Source: Defluviitaleaceae bacterium (GTDB lineage: Bacteria > Bacillota > Clostridia > Lachnospirales > WQUN01). From it: 64,000 nucleotides of DNA. The stretch is from positions 1 to 64,000 of the forward strand of contig WQZS01000017.1 in NCBI GenBank assembly GCA_009780585.1, in the 5' to 3' direction. The notes below the pieces were generated by a model that was given only the letters and a program-made list of their open reading frames with translations, was not told the origin of the DNA and did not search any database. The translations under genes were made by a program, and so were the position numbers. Positions 52,927 through 61,049 of this stretch are shown one piece after another (position 1 is the stretch's first letter; every line of letters begins with the position of its first letter).

Positions 52927-54063
52927 ATGGCAAGGAAAACCAACACGAGCATCAACGGTAAGGATTACTTTCGTGTAACCGCTACGGTGGGCAAGGATGC
53001 GGACGGCGTTCCCATCCGCAAACAATTCTACGGTGAAAGTAAAAAAGAAGCCGAATCCAAGCGCGATGAATACATGACGAACATAAACAAGGGACTTGCC
53101 GTAAATTATGACAAAGCGTTATTCGGTCGTACTTTTAAGGCATGGTTTGAAAACGTCTTAAAGGGGTCTGTATCGATTTCTACTTATAACCGATATGAAG
53201 TTGAATACCGAAGGCGTATAGTAAATAGCGAGCTTTCCAGCATGTGTATAACGGACATACGAGCGGTCAACATACAAGCATATTATAATGGTTTGTTAAA
53301 AAACTGTACGCCAAAAACATTACATGCGGTTCATAAATTAATAAGTCGTTTTTTTATCTATTGCGTAAAAGCTGACGTTGTAATTAAGAATCCACTCATG
53401 GCAGTAGAATTACCTGTCATTGATAAAAGAACGGAAATAAATAAAGCCATGCATGAAGCGGATATAACAAAGATACAAAACGCAGTAAAAGAAGACATGA
53501 AGCATTTTATATATTTATTTGCAATATTCACAGGGTTACGAGAAGGTGAAATATTAGCATTAACCCATCATGATATAGATATAAAAAACGGAACAATACA
53601 CGTTAATAAAACGGTAAAATATTTGACAGTAGACAGCCAATATAAGCCTTTAATAACTCCACCAAAAACAAAACAAAGTGTACGTACCGTGCCTATCTTG
53701 GGGGCGATAAAACAATTAATAGAAATGCATATAAAACGTGAAATTGACAAACACAAACGACTTGGAATACCCTTTACGAATGATTGTATATTATTTTCAT
53801 CTTATGCGGGAACATACAGGGAGGCTCCGAATTTATTAAGGATGTTCAAAAAATTATGTGATCGTATAGGAATTGAACGTTATACATTCCATTCGTTGAG
53901 ACATACATTTTGTACAATATTGGCAAGGCAAGGTGTACAATTGAAAACTGCATCAGAATTAATGGGGCATACAGACATATCTATTACGGCACGTATATAT
54001 ACCCATGTGGATGATGCCGAAAAACGCAGAGGAATCGAGTGTTTATCGACATATTTTGATTAA
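52927..54063 (+). CDS. int: Tyrosine recombinase (integrase), Tn916/phage type
   Basis: 378 residues from ATG 52927 (AAAGGAG nine bases upstream; the longer frame overlaps rep). N-terminal arm-binding domain of the AP2-like type (DYFRVTATVGKDADGVPIRKQFYGESKKEAESKRDEY), core-binding SAM-like domain, then the catalytic domain with Arg in TGLREGEIL, Lys in PPKTKQSVRTVP, HSLRH, GHTD and nucleophile Tyr in ARIYTHVDD. Integrates and excises the element at tRNA-Gln. Its 3' half is more AT-rich than its 5' end. The stop lies within the right arm-site repeats. Confidence 0.95.
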   Translation: MARKTNTSINGKDYFRVTATVGKDADGVPIRKQFYGESKKEAESKRDEYMTNINKGLAVNYDKALFGRTFKAWFENVLKGSVSISTYNRYEVEYRRRIVNSELSSMCITDIRAVNIQAYYNGLLKNCTPKTLHAVHKLISRFFIYCVKADVVIKNPLMAVELPVIDKRTEINKAMHEADITKIQNAVKEDMKHFIYLFAIFTGLREGEILALTHHDIDIKNGTIHVNKTVKYLTVDSQYKPLITPPKTKQSVRTVPILGAIKQLIEMHIKREIDKHKRLGIPFTNDCILFSSYAGTYREAPNLLRMFKKLCDRIGIERYTFHSLRHTFCTILARQGVQLKTASELMGHTDISITARIYTHVDDAEKRRGIECLSTYFD

Positions 54064-54086
54064 CACAATTAACACTATTTTAACAC
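54060..54086. promoter_or_regulatory. Right integrase arm-site cluster
   Basis: TTAACAC three times: 54060-54066, 54069-54075 and 54080-54086, the last two within the 21-bp segment shared with 49801-49821. The region 54088-54192 between these and the right att repeat shows no gene. Confidence 0.6.
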
Positions 54087-54201
54087 AAAAGTTATGGATA
54101 AAGGGGTAAAGCGATAGGATGGAAAAGCCGATAAACCCAGTAAAAAAAGGGTATCCGCTAAAACAAAGTAGCAATAAAAAGCTCGAAAAGTATCCTGCAT
54201 T

Positions 54202-54262
54202 CGAAGGTTCAAATCCTTCCAGCTCAGTAAAAACCCCGTGAAATCAACATTCGCGGGGTTTT
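54202..54262. repeat. Right attachment repeat (attR core)
   Basis: Exact copy of 49720-49780: displaced tRNA-Gln 3' end plus the terminator, now without a tRNA 5' half. Confidence 0.95.
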
Positions 54263-54286
54263 ATTTTGTGTAACCCGCCGCGGCGG

Positions 54287-54583
54287 TTATGCGGCTCCGC
54301 TCGATAGAAACCGTTCAAACCCATCCCGGCCGCACATTTGTGTCCCTTCAAGGGTAATGGTTGCGGCGGCGGCGGCAATTGCGAAACGCAGCAGCTCCGA
54401 TGTAAAACCGTTTAATTTAAAATCATTTACGATTGAACCGGAGCAAAGCCGTTTTTCAACCCATAAACCAACCCCGCCACCATCGCGTCGCCCGCGCCTT
54501 GCACGGCCTTTACTTCGACGGGTAGGGCAGGGGAATAATGCGCCCCGTCCGCCGTAATCAACATCGCCACGTAAAAACCAAAT
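54287..54583 (-). pseudogene. Remnant of PfkB-family kinase (1-phosphofructokinase-like)
   Basis: Read on the minus strand, LITADGAHYSPALPVEVKAVQGAGDAMVAGLVYGLKNGFAPVQS contains the PfkB signature GAGDxxVAG and then hits a stop. The C-terminus resumes in another frame as GFTSELLRFAIAAAAATITLEGTQMCGRDGFERFLS before a TAA at 54287. The first ~200 residues are missing; the fragment abuts the isomerase stop. Truncated and frameshifted, so not functional. It would have phosphorylated a sugar phosphate. Confidence 0.75.
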
Positions 54584-55474
54584 TCAAATACTTTGATAAA
54601 TTCTTTTTAAATTATCCAGGCTGACGCGGGTGCCGTACAGGCAATCCTCCATACCTTCGAATTCGACGAAGATGTGTCCGGCAAAGCCGGATTTTTTTAT
54701 GCTGTTTAGTATTCTGTAAATATCTAAATCCCCCTGCCCTAAAATAGAACCCCGCAGGTATCGGCCGCCCGATGAACGGAACCATGAACCGGAGCAGTCG
54801 AATTGGGTCGCGTCGCCGGGGTCGCGGGCGCGGATATAGAAATCCTTCACATGTATCGTAGCGGCGAAGGGAAGAAGCCTATCTACCGCTATTTCGGCGC
54901 GGTCGTCCACACATTCGTAATTGCCTGTATCTAATTGGTGACCGAAGTTGGGCCGGTCGATGCTTGTCATGATTTGGCGTATCCGATCCGCACCGTTGAT
55001 GTGAAAGCCGTGGTTTTCCAAAAGAACCGTGATGTGATAACGGTTTGCGTGATCGCATAAGGCACGGTAGGTGTCCAAAATCATGGGCAATTCCTGTTGG
55101 AAGTTTTCAATTGTATTTGTTTCGATGGGCCTGCGGTAACCCGCACAGTCAATGCGTATGGTGGGGAGGTTCAACTTACCCGCTATGTCGATGTGGGTTT
55201 TAACGCGGCTTAGCTCGGCGGCGTATTCCTCCTGTGTGATTTGCAGGAAATTCGCGTTAAGCGAATAGTTGACGATGGGGACATGTGCTTTTTTCGCGGC
55301 TTCGAGCATTGTGTCGATCAATGCCGGTTCGTTAACCATGTCGATGCCGAAGGGAACAAGCTCGATGGCCTCCGCCCCGTTATCGGCAAGCCATTTGATG
55401 CCGTCGGCGGGGGACATTTCCCCGGAAATAATCTTACGTGAAATACTGTAAATACTGGCTCCGAATGTGGGCAT
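54584..55474 (-). CDS. Sugar phosphate isomerase/epimerase (TIM barrel)
   Basis: 296 residues from ATG 55474 (GGGAGG seven bases upstream; the longer frame begins in the promoter region). Barrel motifs: VLLENHGFHINGADRIRQI, GHQLDTGNYECVDDRAEI, IHVKDFYIRA, GHIFVEFEGMEDCLYGTRVSLDNLKRIY. Paralogous to the gene at 45917. Adjacent genes for a GH116 glycosidase (divergent) and a PfkB remnant suggest a local sugar-use cluster. Confidence 0.88.
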   Translation of the reverse strand: MPTFGASIYSISRKIISGEMSPADGIKWLADNGAEAIELVPFGIDMVNEPALIDTMLEAAKKAHVPIVNYSLNANFLQITQEEYAAELSRVKTHIDIAGKLNLPTIRIDCAGYRRPIETNTIENFQQELPMILDTYRALCDHANRYHITVLLENHGFHINGADRIRQIMTSIDRPNFGHQLDTGNYECVDDRAEIAVDRLLPFAATIHVKDFYIRARDPGDATQFDCSGSWFRSSGGRYLRGSILGQGDLDIYRILNSIKKSGFAGHIFVEFEGMEDCLYGTRVSLDNLKRIYQSI

Positions 55475-55596
55475 ATGAAAACCTCCCGAAATTATTAAAA
55501 TCAACCGCACGGGGATATTATAAAATATATAGGTCAATTATCGCAAATTAAAGGGTAATCATGGTAAACTTGGCAAAAAAATGGGGAGTCGATTTT

Positions 55597-58029
55597 ATGC
55601 GTACATTTTACAAAAACGCGTCTGCCGCCAGATTTTTACTCGGCGGTATCGGGACAGGTAATATTTCCTTGAACCAAAACGCGGCGTTATGCGATTACGA
55701 ACTATTCAACAAACCCGCTAAAGGTTTTTCGAGTCCGTACAGCTTTTTTGCGATACGTACGGAATCCCCATCGGGGGAGGTGAAAGCCAAGGCTTTGGAA
55801 TCCCAACCAGCACCACCTTTCGACCATTCCCACGGCGCGTTTGCCACCGAGGTTAAGGGCCTCCCGCGCTTCCGCCATTCCGAAATGACGGGGGAATACC
55901 CCTTTGTCCGTTACAAGTTAACCGACCCGAATATGCCCGTTGAAGCGGGACTTTTGGCTTTTACGCCGCTGATACCGCTTAACGCGGACGATTCCTCGCT
56001 GCCCGCTGCGGTATTACGGTATTCGGTGAAAAATATTTCCGATGAGGAATTAACCGTAAGTGTCGCCGCGTCACACGCCAACCTGTGCAACCACGCGGAA
56101 CGAAACGAGTGGGGGGAGGTATTTAAGGGCGAAGCCGAAAATAAACGGGTACAAAATGCGTTGTACGACGGAATTTTCTTTTTGCCCGTGGGCAAAACGG
56201 AAGATAACCTCGACTACTTTGAAATGGCTTTGCTAACCACAGAAAAGCAAGGCGTAACCTGCCTGGATTATTGGCATGAAGGCGCGTGGTGGGACGGCTT
56301 GCAGGATTTTTGGAATGATTTCACCGAAGACGGGGACTTGACGAGCGGGCGAATGCTGCACGGACAGGGGAACAACCTGCACAAGAGTTCATTAAAAGCC
56401 GCTTCCCTTTGCGTGAAGAAAACAATCAAGCCGGGGGATATGGCATTTTTCGAATTTATCATCACCTGGTACCGACCCAACCGCATTTGGTCGTGGGATC
56501 AGAATAAACCCGTCGCCGATTGCTGTCCGCCGGGGGCGGATTGTACAAGCGGTTCCGATTGCCGCCCGTCGGGAATAGCGCGTAACTACTATGCGAAATT
56601 AGGCCCGGCGTTGGAAAGCGCGGCCTACCTTATCGCCAACCTGCCCCGATTGGAGGAAGAGAGCCGCAGTTTCGTTAATGCGCTTGCGGCGAGTACACTC
56701 CCCGATTATGTAATCGACGCCGTTTCCGCCAACATCACGGTCATACGATCCACGACCTGCTTCCGCATGGCCGACGGGACGTTCTTCGCGTGGGAGGGAT
56801 GTGGCGATACGTGGGGCTGTTGCCCCGGTAACTGCACCCATGTGTGGAACTATACCCAAACCATGGCGTTCCTTTTCCCGGAATTGGAACGTTCCATGCG
56901 CCGTACGGAATTTTTATACGAAACCGATGATACCGGAAAGATGAACTTCCGTGCCCACCACTACCTTCGGGACGACCCGATGAGCCATGCCGCCGCCACC
57001 GACGGGCAATTGGGTGCGGTCATTCGCCTGTATCGCGATTGGAAACTGTGCGGCGACGATGATTTCCTTCGCGAACTTTGGCCGAAAGCAAAAAAAGCCC
57101 TGTCCTACGCCTTCACCCATTGGGACACCGACAGCGACGGTTTGCTGGACGGCGAGCAGCACAATACCTATGATATTGAGTTCTTTGGCTATACAAGTAT
57201 GCTCAATTCGATTTTCTTCGCGGCTTTGCGTGCGGGGGAGGAAATCGCACGGTATTTAAACGATGAAGCAAACGCGGAATTGTATAAAATTTTCCGTGAA
57301 AAAGGCGCGGAAAAGTTGGATTCCCTCACCTTCAACGGTGAATATTACGAACAGGTGATGGGGGAAGACGTAAATACGTACAAATACCAATACGGTAAGG
57401 GTTGCCTTGCCGACCAACTGCTTGGGCAACAACTTGCCCATGTGAGCGGGTTTGGTTACCTTTTACCCGAAGCCCATGTAAAAAGCGCGGTACGCGCCAT
57501 CTTCCGCTATAATTTTAAGAACGATTTCCATGACCACGCCAACGTACAACGGGTATACGCGCTCAACGACAACGGAGGCTTGCTCCTGTGCAGTTGGCCC
57601 AACGGCGGCCGTCCGGTTATCCCCTTCGTATACAGCGACGAGGTGTGGACGGGCATCGAATACCAAGTGGCGTCCCATCTCATATACGAAGGCTTCATGG
57701 ACGAAGGCTTAAAAATTGTGGAGGCTTGCCGCAATCGGCACGACGGTATCGAACGTAACCCCTGGAACGAAGTGGAATGTGGAAACCATTACGCCCGTTC
57801 GTTGGCCAGCTACGGCGTATTGCTTGCGTTGACGGGTTTCCATTGTGACGCGGTAAACAAGGTGCTGACCTTCCGCCCGGTTATGCCGGTTGGGGGAAGC
57901 GGATTTGTCGGATTCTTCTGTTGCGCGGACGGCTGGGGGCTGTACCGGCAGGAGAGGGAAGGGGAAGCGGGCGAAATCGAAGTGTTGTATGGGAATTTGG
58001 ACGGATATAGGGTGGTGTTAGCCGCATGA
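55597..58029 (+). CDS. GH116-family glycosidase (GBA2-like beta-glucosidase)
   Basis: 810 residues. N-terminal beta-sandwich domain (ARFLLGGIGTGNISLNQNAALCDYELFNKP is the typical opening), then an alpha/alpha toroid with WEGCGDTWGCCPGNCTHVWNYTQTMAFLFPELERSMR, DGEQHNTYDIEFFGYTSMLNS (near residue 520, carrying the catalytic Glu) and GTGIEYQ-like WTGIEYQVASHLIYEGF. The family cleaves beta-glucosides or beta-xylosides. No signal peptide, so cytosolic. ATG 55597 has GGGGAG eight bases upstream and is preferred over 55561. The stop overlaps the convergent gene by 12 bp. Confidence 0.92.
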   Translation: MRTFYKNASAARFLLGGIGTGNISLNQNAALCDYELFNKPAKGFSSPYSFFAIRTESPSGEVKAKALESQPAPPFDHSHGAFATEVKGLPRFRHSEMTGEYPFVRYKLTDPNMPVEAGLLAFTPLIPLNADDSSLPAAVLRYSVKNISDEELTVSVAASHANLCNHAERNEWGEVFKGEAENKRVQNALYDGIFFLPVGKTEDNLDYFEMALLTTEKQGVTCLDYWHEGAWWDGLQDFWNDFTEDGDLTSGRMLHGQGNNLHKSSLKAASLCVKKTIKPGDMAFFEFIITWYRPNRIWSWDQNKPVADCCPPGADCTSGSDCRPSGIARNYYAKLGPALESAAYLIANLPRLEEESRSFVNALAASTLPDYVIDAVSANITVIRSTTCFRMADGTFFAWEGCGDTWGCCPGNCTHVWNYTQTMAFLFPELERSMRRTEFLYETDDTGKMNFRAHHYLRDDPMSHAAATDGQLGAVIRLYRDWKLCGDDDFLRELWPKAKKALSYAFTHWDTDSDGLLDGEQHNTYDIEFFGYTSMLNSIFFAALRAGEEIARYLNDEANAELYKIFREKGAEKLDSLTFNGEYYEQVMGEDVNTYKYQYGKGCLADQLLGQQLAHVSGFGYLLPEAHVKSAVRAIFRYNFKNDFHDHANVQRVYALNDNGGLLLCSWPNGGRPVIPFVYSDEVWTGIEYQVASHLIYEGFMDEGLKIVEACRNRHDGIERNPWNEVECGNHYARSLASYGVLLALTGFHCDAVNKVLTFRPVMPVGGSGFVGFFCCADGWGLYRQEREGEAGEIEVLYGNLDGYRVVLAA

Positions 58030-60384
58030 CAGGGGTTTGCTTGCGGTGAGGGGCGTTTGAAGCTCTTCAACAGCGTCGCTTGGTGAAGGAGCGTTGTGCT
58101 TCATCACGGTATTGTCGTGGGCGCGTAGAGCGGTAATGTTGATGCCATTGTCGTTGATAGTGATGATTTGATAAATGTTTTTATTTTGATCGTCCACAAG
58201 GTCTGTCAATGAAAGGAAGTCCATGGCTTCCTTCATAGGCAGGCCGTTTTTTTCGGGGATTTGGCGGTCGGGCTTGTAGATATAACCACCCCATGCGCAG
58301 TTACCGGAAACGGTGCCGCCCGTGATGTGGACGGTGCCTTGGCCTTTTTTTGCGGGCTGGTAATTTCTTATCGGCTTCGATCGAGCGTAGACGTGGTTGT
58401 GGCCGCTAAGAACAAGATCGATGCCGTATTCGTCGTAGAAGGGCATGAGCTTTTCATAGCCGTGGACGGAATTATAACTGACGGTATACACCCCGTGGTG
58501 CATGAGGATGATTTTCCAACGGTTTTGTCCGTGGGTAGCGACGACATGGCGCATCCATTCGATTTGCTCGTCGAGAGCGTATTCGGCTGTGTGCCACGGG
58601 TTGCCCTGTAAAACCATAAATAACGCGTTTCCGTAGGTAAAAAAATAGTTGACGCCGTCGAGGGTTTTGGCGGCTTTTTGTGTTGCGGCGGGTTGGCCGT
58701 CTTTGCCGGTATGCGCCGCGCCGTTTTTCGGGGGGTTAAAACGGCTCTTGAAAAATGCCGCGTACGGGTCGGGGGAGTCCCACGTTCCGGTATGGTTGGG
58801 TGCGCCCATTAAGTCGTGGTTGCCGATGGCGGGGGCGTAGGGGGTGGTGGCGAGTATTTTTCCCGCGGCTTGGAAGAAGCCGTCGAAGCCGTCCTTATCG
58901 TAGCCGTGTTCGGAATGGTCGCCCGTGCAGAGTGCGAAGTCGGGCGTGCCGTTTATATACAGATGTTTTTGCTCGGGGGCGAAGGCGTGGGTGAGTGCCG
59001 ATTCGAGGTTTTCCTGGAAGTTGCCGCTTTCAAGGGGGGAGATGACGCCGTCCCAATCCGCAAACGGCGTACCGCGGGCGTACTTGTCCTGCTGGGGGTC
59101 GGCGAACCAAAGGAAGGAAAACGCGGCGGGGTTTTCCTCGCGGGTCTTGATTAACACGGGGGGGCTTGGGTTGGGTTCGTCGCCGACGGAATAGTAATAA
59201 TAACGTTCGGCTTCCAGCGTAATTTCCGCTTTGTGGCTGTAATACGACGCGGTGTTGATATGGGGGCGCAGGGTATCGCTGACGATGGGGGTGTTATTTT
59301 CGATTAACGTACATGTACCACAAGCATGGCGAGCGGCTTGGGTAAATTTAAAACCGTTGGCTTCGAAGGTTTCGCGTTCTTCGCAGGTGATGCGGGTCTG
59401 CGCTTCGCGGTCGGTCAACCAATTAAAGCGTAGTTCGACATCGTTACCCGTACCGTTTTCGCCGTACATGAAGGTAACGGCATAGGGGGCGGAGGGCTGG
59501 AGCAAGGATTTCGCGATGTGCAGCAAACTACCATTACGCACGCTTTGCTTCGCGTCGTCAGCCCAATCGGGCTCGTTTTCGTGTTGGGTAAAGGCGACGA
59601 ACAGGGTGTACAAGGGCCCCGCGAGGTCGTTAATGCGTTTTTCAAGGCGTTCATGTTCCGTGCGGTTTTTGCCGTGCTTTTCGCGGTATAGTCGATTGTA
59701 TGTATCCAAAAACGCCATCCGCGCGTTGTTGGACAGGGGGTAGCAGACATTGGAAAAATCGGAGAAACGATACCCTTTGCCCAGCAGGTTGTAATCGAAC
59801 ATCATCGCGGCGGTCTTATCTTTGCGCACAACGAGGTTGGTATAATAAAAATCGTTGTAGGTAAGGGTGAACGCGGGAGTACGGAGTAATTCGGCGAAGG
59901 CATCGTAACGGTAAAGTACATAATCGAGCAATTCGCGGCTTTCGGTAAATTTATCCGAAAGCCGCCGCAGGTTATCGGGCGTTAGCGTGCCGAATTCAAA
60001 GAACAAGTCGTTTAGCTCCGGTACGTTTGCGCCGTTTTCGTGGAAGGTGAAATACCAGCGTGCCAGGCTTTCGACGACGGCTTCGTCCGCGAGGTCCTCC
60101 GCCACAGCAAGCCGCCAATCGGCGGAGGCGGTGATGTCCTCCAGCACAAGGGTCGCTTCGCCGAAAGCGAGGGTTTTTATCGTGGGGATGTTGTGCCGTT
60201 GCAAAATTTGATAATTAAAAATTTCGCGGCGATCGCTTTTGTGTTCGAAATATTTGACGACCGCGGGCGTACCGCCGTACAGGCAGCGGTAAACATGTAC
60301 ACCCGCTTTGGCGCGGATGGGTTGGAAGTCGGAAATCACCGTATTGGAGAAGCGTCGTAAATCGTCCGTAATATTTTGCAACAT
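58018..60384 (-). CDS. Fusion: APH-like kinase and purple-acid-phosphatase-like phosphoesterase
   Basis: 788 residues, no signal peptide. Residues 1-290 have the aminoglycoside phosphotransferase/choline kinase fold: VVKYFE (Lys44), hinge LVLEDI, catalytic loop LTYNDFYYTN (Asp178, Asn183) and metal Asp in MMFDYN (197). Residues ~300-410 look like the fibronectin-like lead domain of purple acid phosphatases (YAVTFMYGENGTGNDVELRFNW). The metallophosphoesterase follows: FADPQQD (D429), TGDHSEHG (D489), GNHD (521-524), MHHG (628-631), GHNHVY (661-664). A kinase and a phosphatase in one chain is unusual. Starts one base after the ABC ATPase stop, so cotranscribed with it. Confidence 0.82.
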   Translation of the reverse strand: MLQNITDDLRRFSNTVISDFQPIRAKAGVHVYRCLYGGTPAVVKYFEHKSDRREIFNYQILQRHNIPTIKTLAFGEATLVLEDITASADWRLAVAEDLADEAVVESLARWYFTFHENGANVPELNDLFFEFGTLTPDNLRRLSDKFTESRELLDYVLYRYDAFAELLRTPAFTLTYNDFYYTNLVVRKDKTAAMMFDYNLLGKGYRFSDFSNVCYPLSNNARMAFLDTYNRLYREKHGKNRTEHERLEKRINDLAGPLYTLFVAFTQHENEPDWADDAKQSVRNGSLLHIAKSLLQPSAPYAVTFMYGENGTGNDVELRFNWLTDREAQTRITCEERETFEANGFKFTQAARHACGTCTLIENNTPIVSDTLRPHINTASYYSHKAEITLEAERYYYYSVGDEPNPSPPVLIKTREENPAAFSFLWFADPQQDKYARGTPFADWDGVISPLESGNFQENLESALTHAFAPEQKHLYINGTPDFALCTGDHSEHGYDKDGFDGFFQAAGKILATTPYAPAIGNHDLMGAPNHTGTWDSPDPYAAFFKSRFNPPKNGAAHTGKDGQPAATQKAAKTLDGVNYFFTYGNALFMVLQGNPWHTAEYALDEQIEWMRHVVATHGQNRWKIILMHHGVYTVSYNSVHGYEKLMPFYDEYGIDLVLSGHNHVYARSKPIRNYQPAKKGQGTVHITGGTVSGNCAWGGYIYKPDRQIPEKNGLPMKEAMDFLSLTDLVDDQNKNIYQIITINDNGINITALRAHDNTVMKHNAPSPSDAVEELQTPLTASKPLSCG

Positions 60385-60385
60385 T

Positions 60386-61045
60386 TTAAGGCTCCTTGCC
60401 CAACATGCCGTTATGCATGTTTAGTTTTATATCCGCTATACCCGCGACTTTATGGGAATGTGTGACGATAATAACACATTTATTATCGTTGCGGGCGAAG
60501 GATGTAAACATGCTCAGGACTTCGTCCTCGGTGTCGTTGTCGAGGTTGCCTGTAGGTTCGTCGGCGATGAGGATATCGGGGTTGTGCGCCATAGCGCGGG
60601 CGATACCGATACGCTGCTGTTCGCCGCCCGAGAGCTTGAGGACCTTGCGGGAGGCTTTTTCGCGGTCAATACCGACTTTTTCAAGGAGCGTAAAGGCGCG
60701 TTTTTTACAGGGTTTTTCCGCGCTTATATACATGGAGAGCAGCAGGTTCTCCACGGCGTTGGCGTTGGTGAGCAAGTTATAGGCTTGGAAAATTACGCCG
60801 ATGTCGTTGGAACGGTAAGCGTCGCGGTCAATCGCCCGCAAGTCGGAAGCCTTATAGAAAATCGCGCCGGAGGTACAAGTATCCAAACCCGCGATAAGGG
60901 ACAAAAGCGTAGACTTGCCCGAACCGGATTTACCCGCGATGGCGTAAACCTTCCCCGCCTCGAATTCGGCGTTGATGTCCGTAAGGGTGTTTCCGGCGGC
61001 GCCTTCGTAGCGGTAGGCTACGTTCTTTAATGTTAAGATGCTCAT
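60386..61045 (-). CDS. MacB/LolD-type ABC ATPase
   Basis: 219 residues: Walker A AGKSGSGKST, signature LKLSGGEQQRIG, Walker [15 protein letters not shown], switch His in VIIVTHSHKV. Cytosolic partner of the upstream permease, from which it is 4 bp away. Typical length. Substrate unknown; it may be lipid, peptide or drug export. Confidence 0.93.
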   Translation of the reverse strand: MSILTLKNVAYRYEGAAGNTLTDINAEFEAGKVYAIAGKSGSGKSTLLSLIAGLDTCTSGAIFYKASDLRAIDRDAYRSNDIGVIFQAYNLLTNANAVENLLLSMYISAEKPCKKRAFTLLEKVGIDREKASRKVLKLSGGEQQRIGIARAMAHNPDILIADEPTGNLDNDTEDEVLSMFTSFARNDNKCVIIVTHSHKVAGIADIKLNMHNGMLGKEP

Positions 61046-61049
61046 ATGA

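Larger units (their letters stand above)
49720..54262. mobile_element. Integrated CRESS-like Rep element in tRNA-Gln
   Basis: About 4.5 kb between two 61-bp direct repeats. Contents in order: repressor (minus), divergent promoter region, excisionase-like protein, two unknown small proteins, a non-coding origin region with a TAGTATTAC hairpin and iterons, HUH-SF3 Rep, tyrosine integrase. There are no conjugation, capsid or mobilisation genes besides Rep. Layout matches small integrative plasmids/satellites that excise, replicate by rolling circle and reintegrate. The Rep and origin are of the kind shared with eukaryotic circular ssDNA viruses. Confidence 0.9.

Noticed and set aside
54357..54557. 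66-codon + strand frame beside attR
   Set aside because: Antisense to the PfkB remnant, which explains the sequence.
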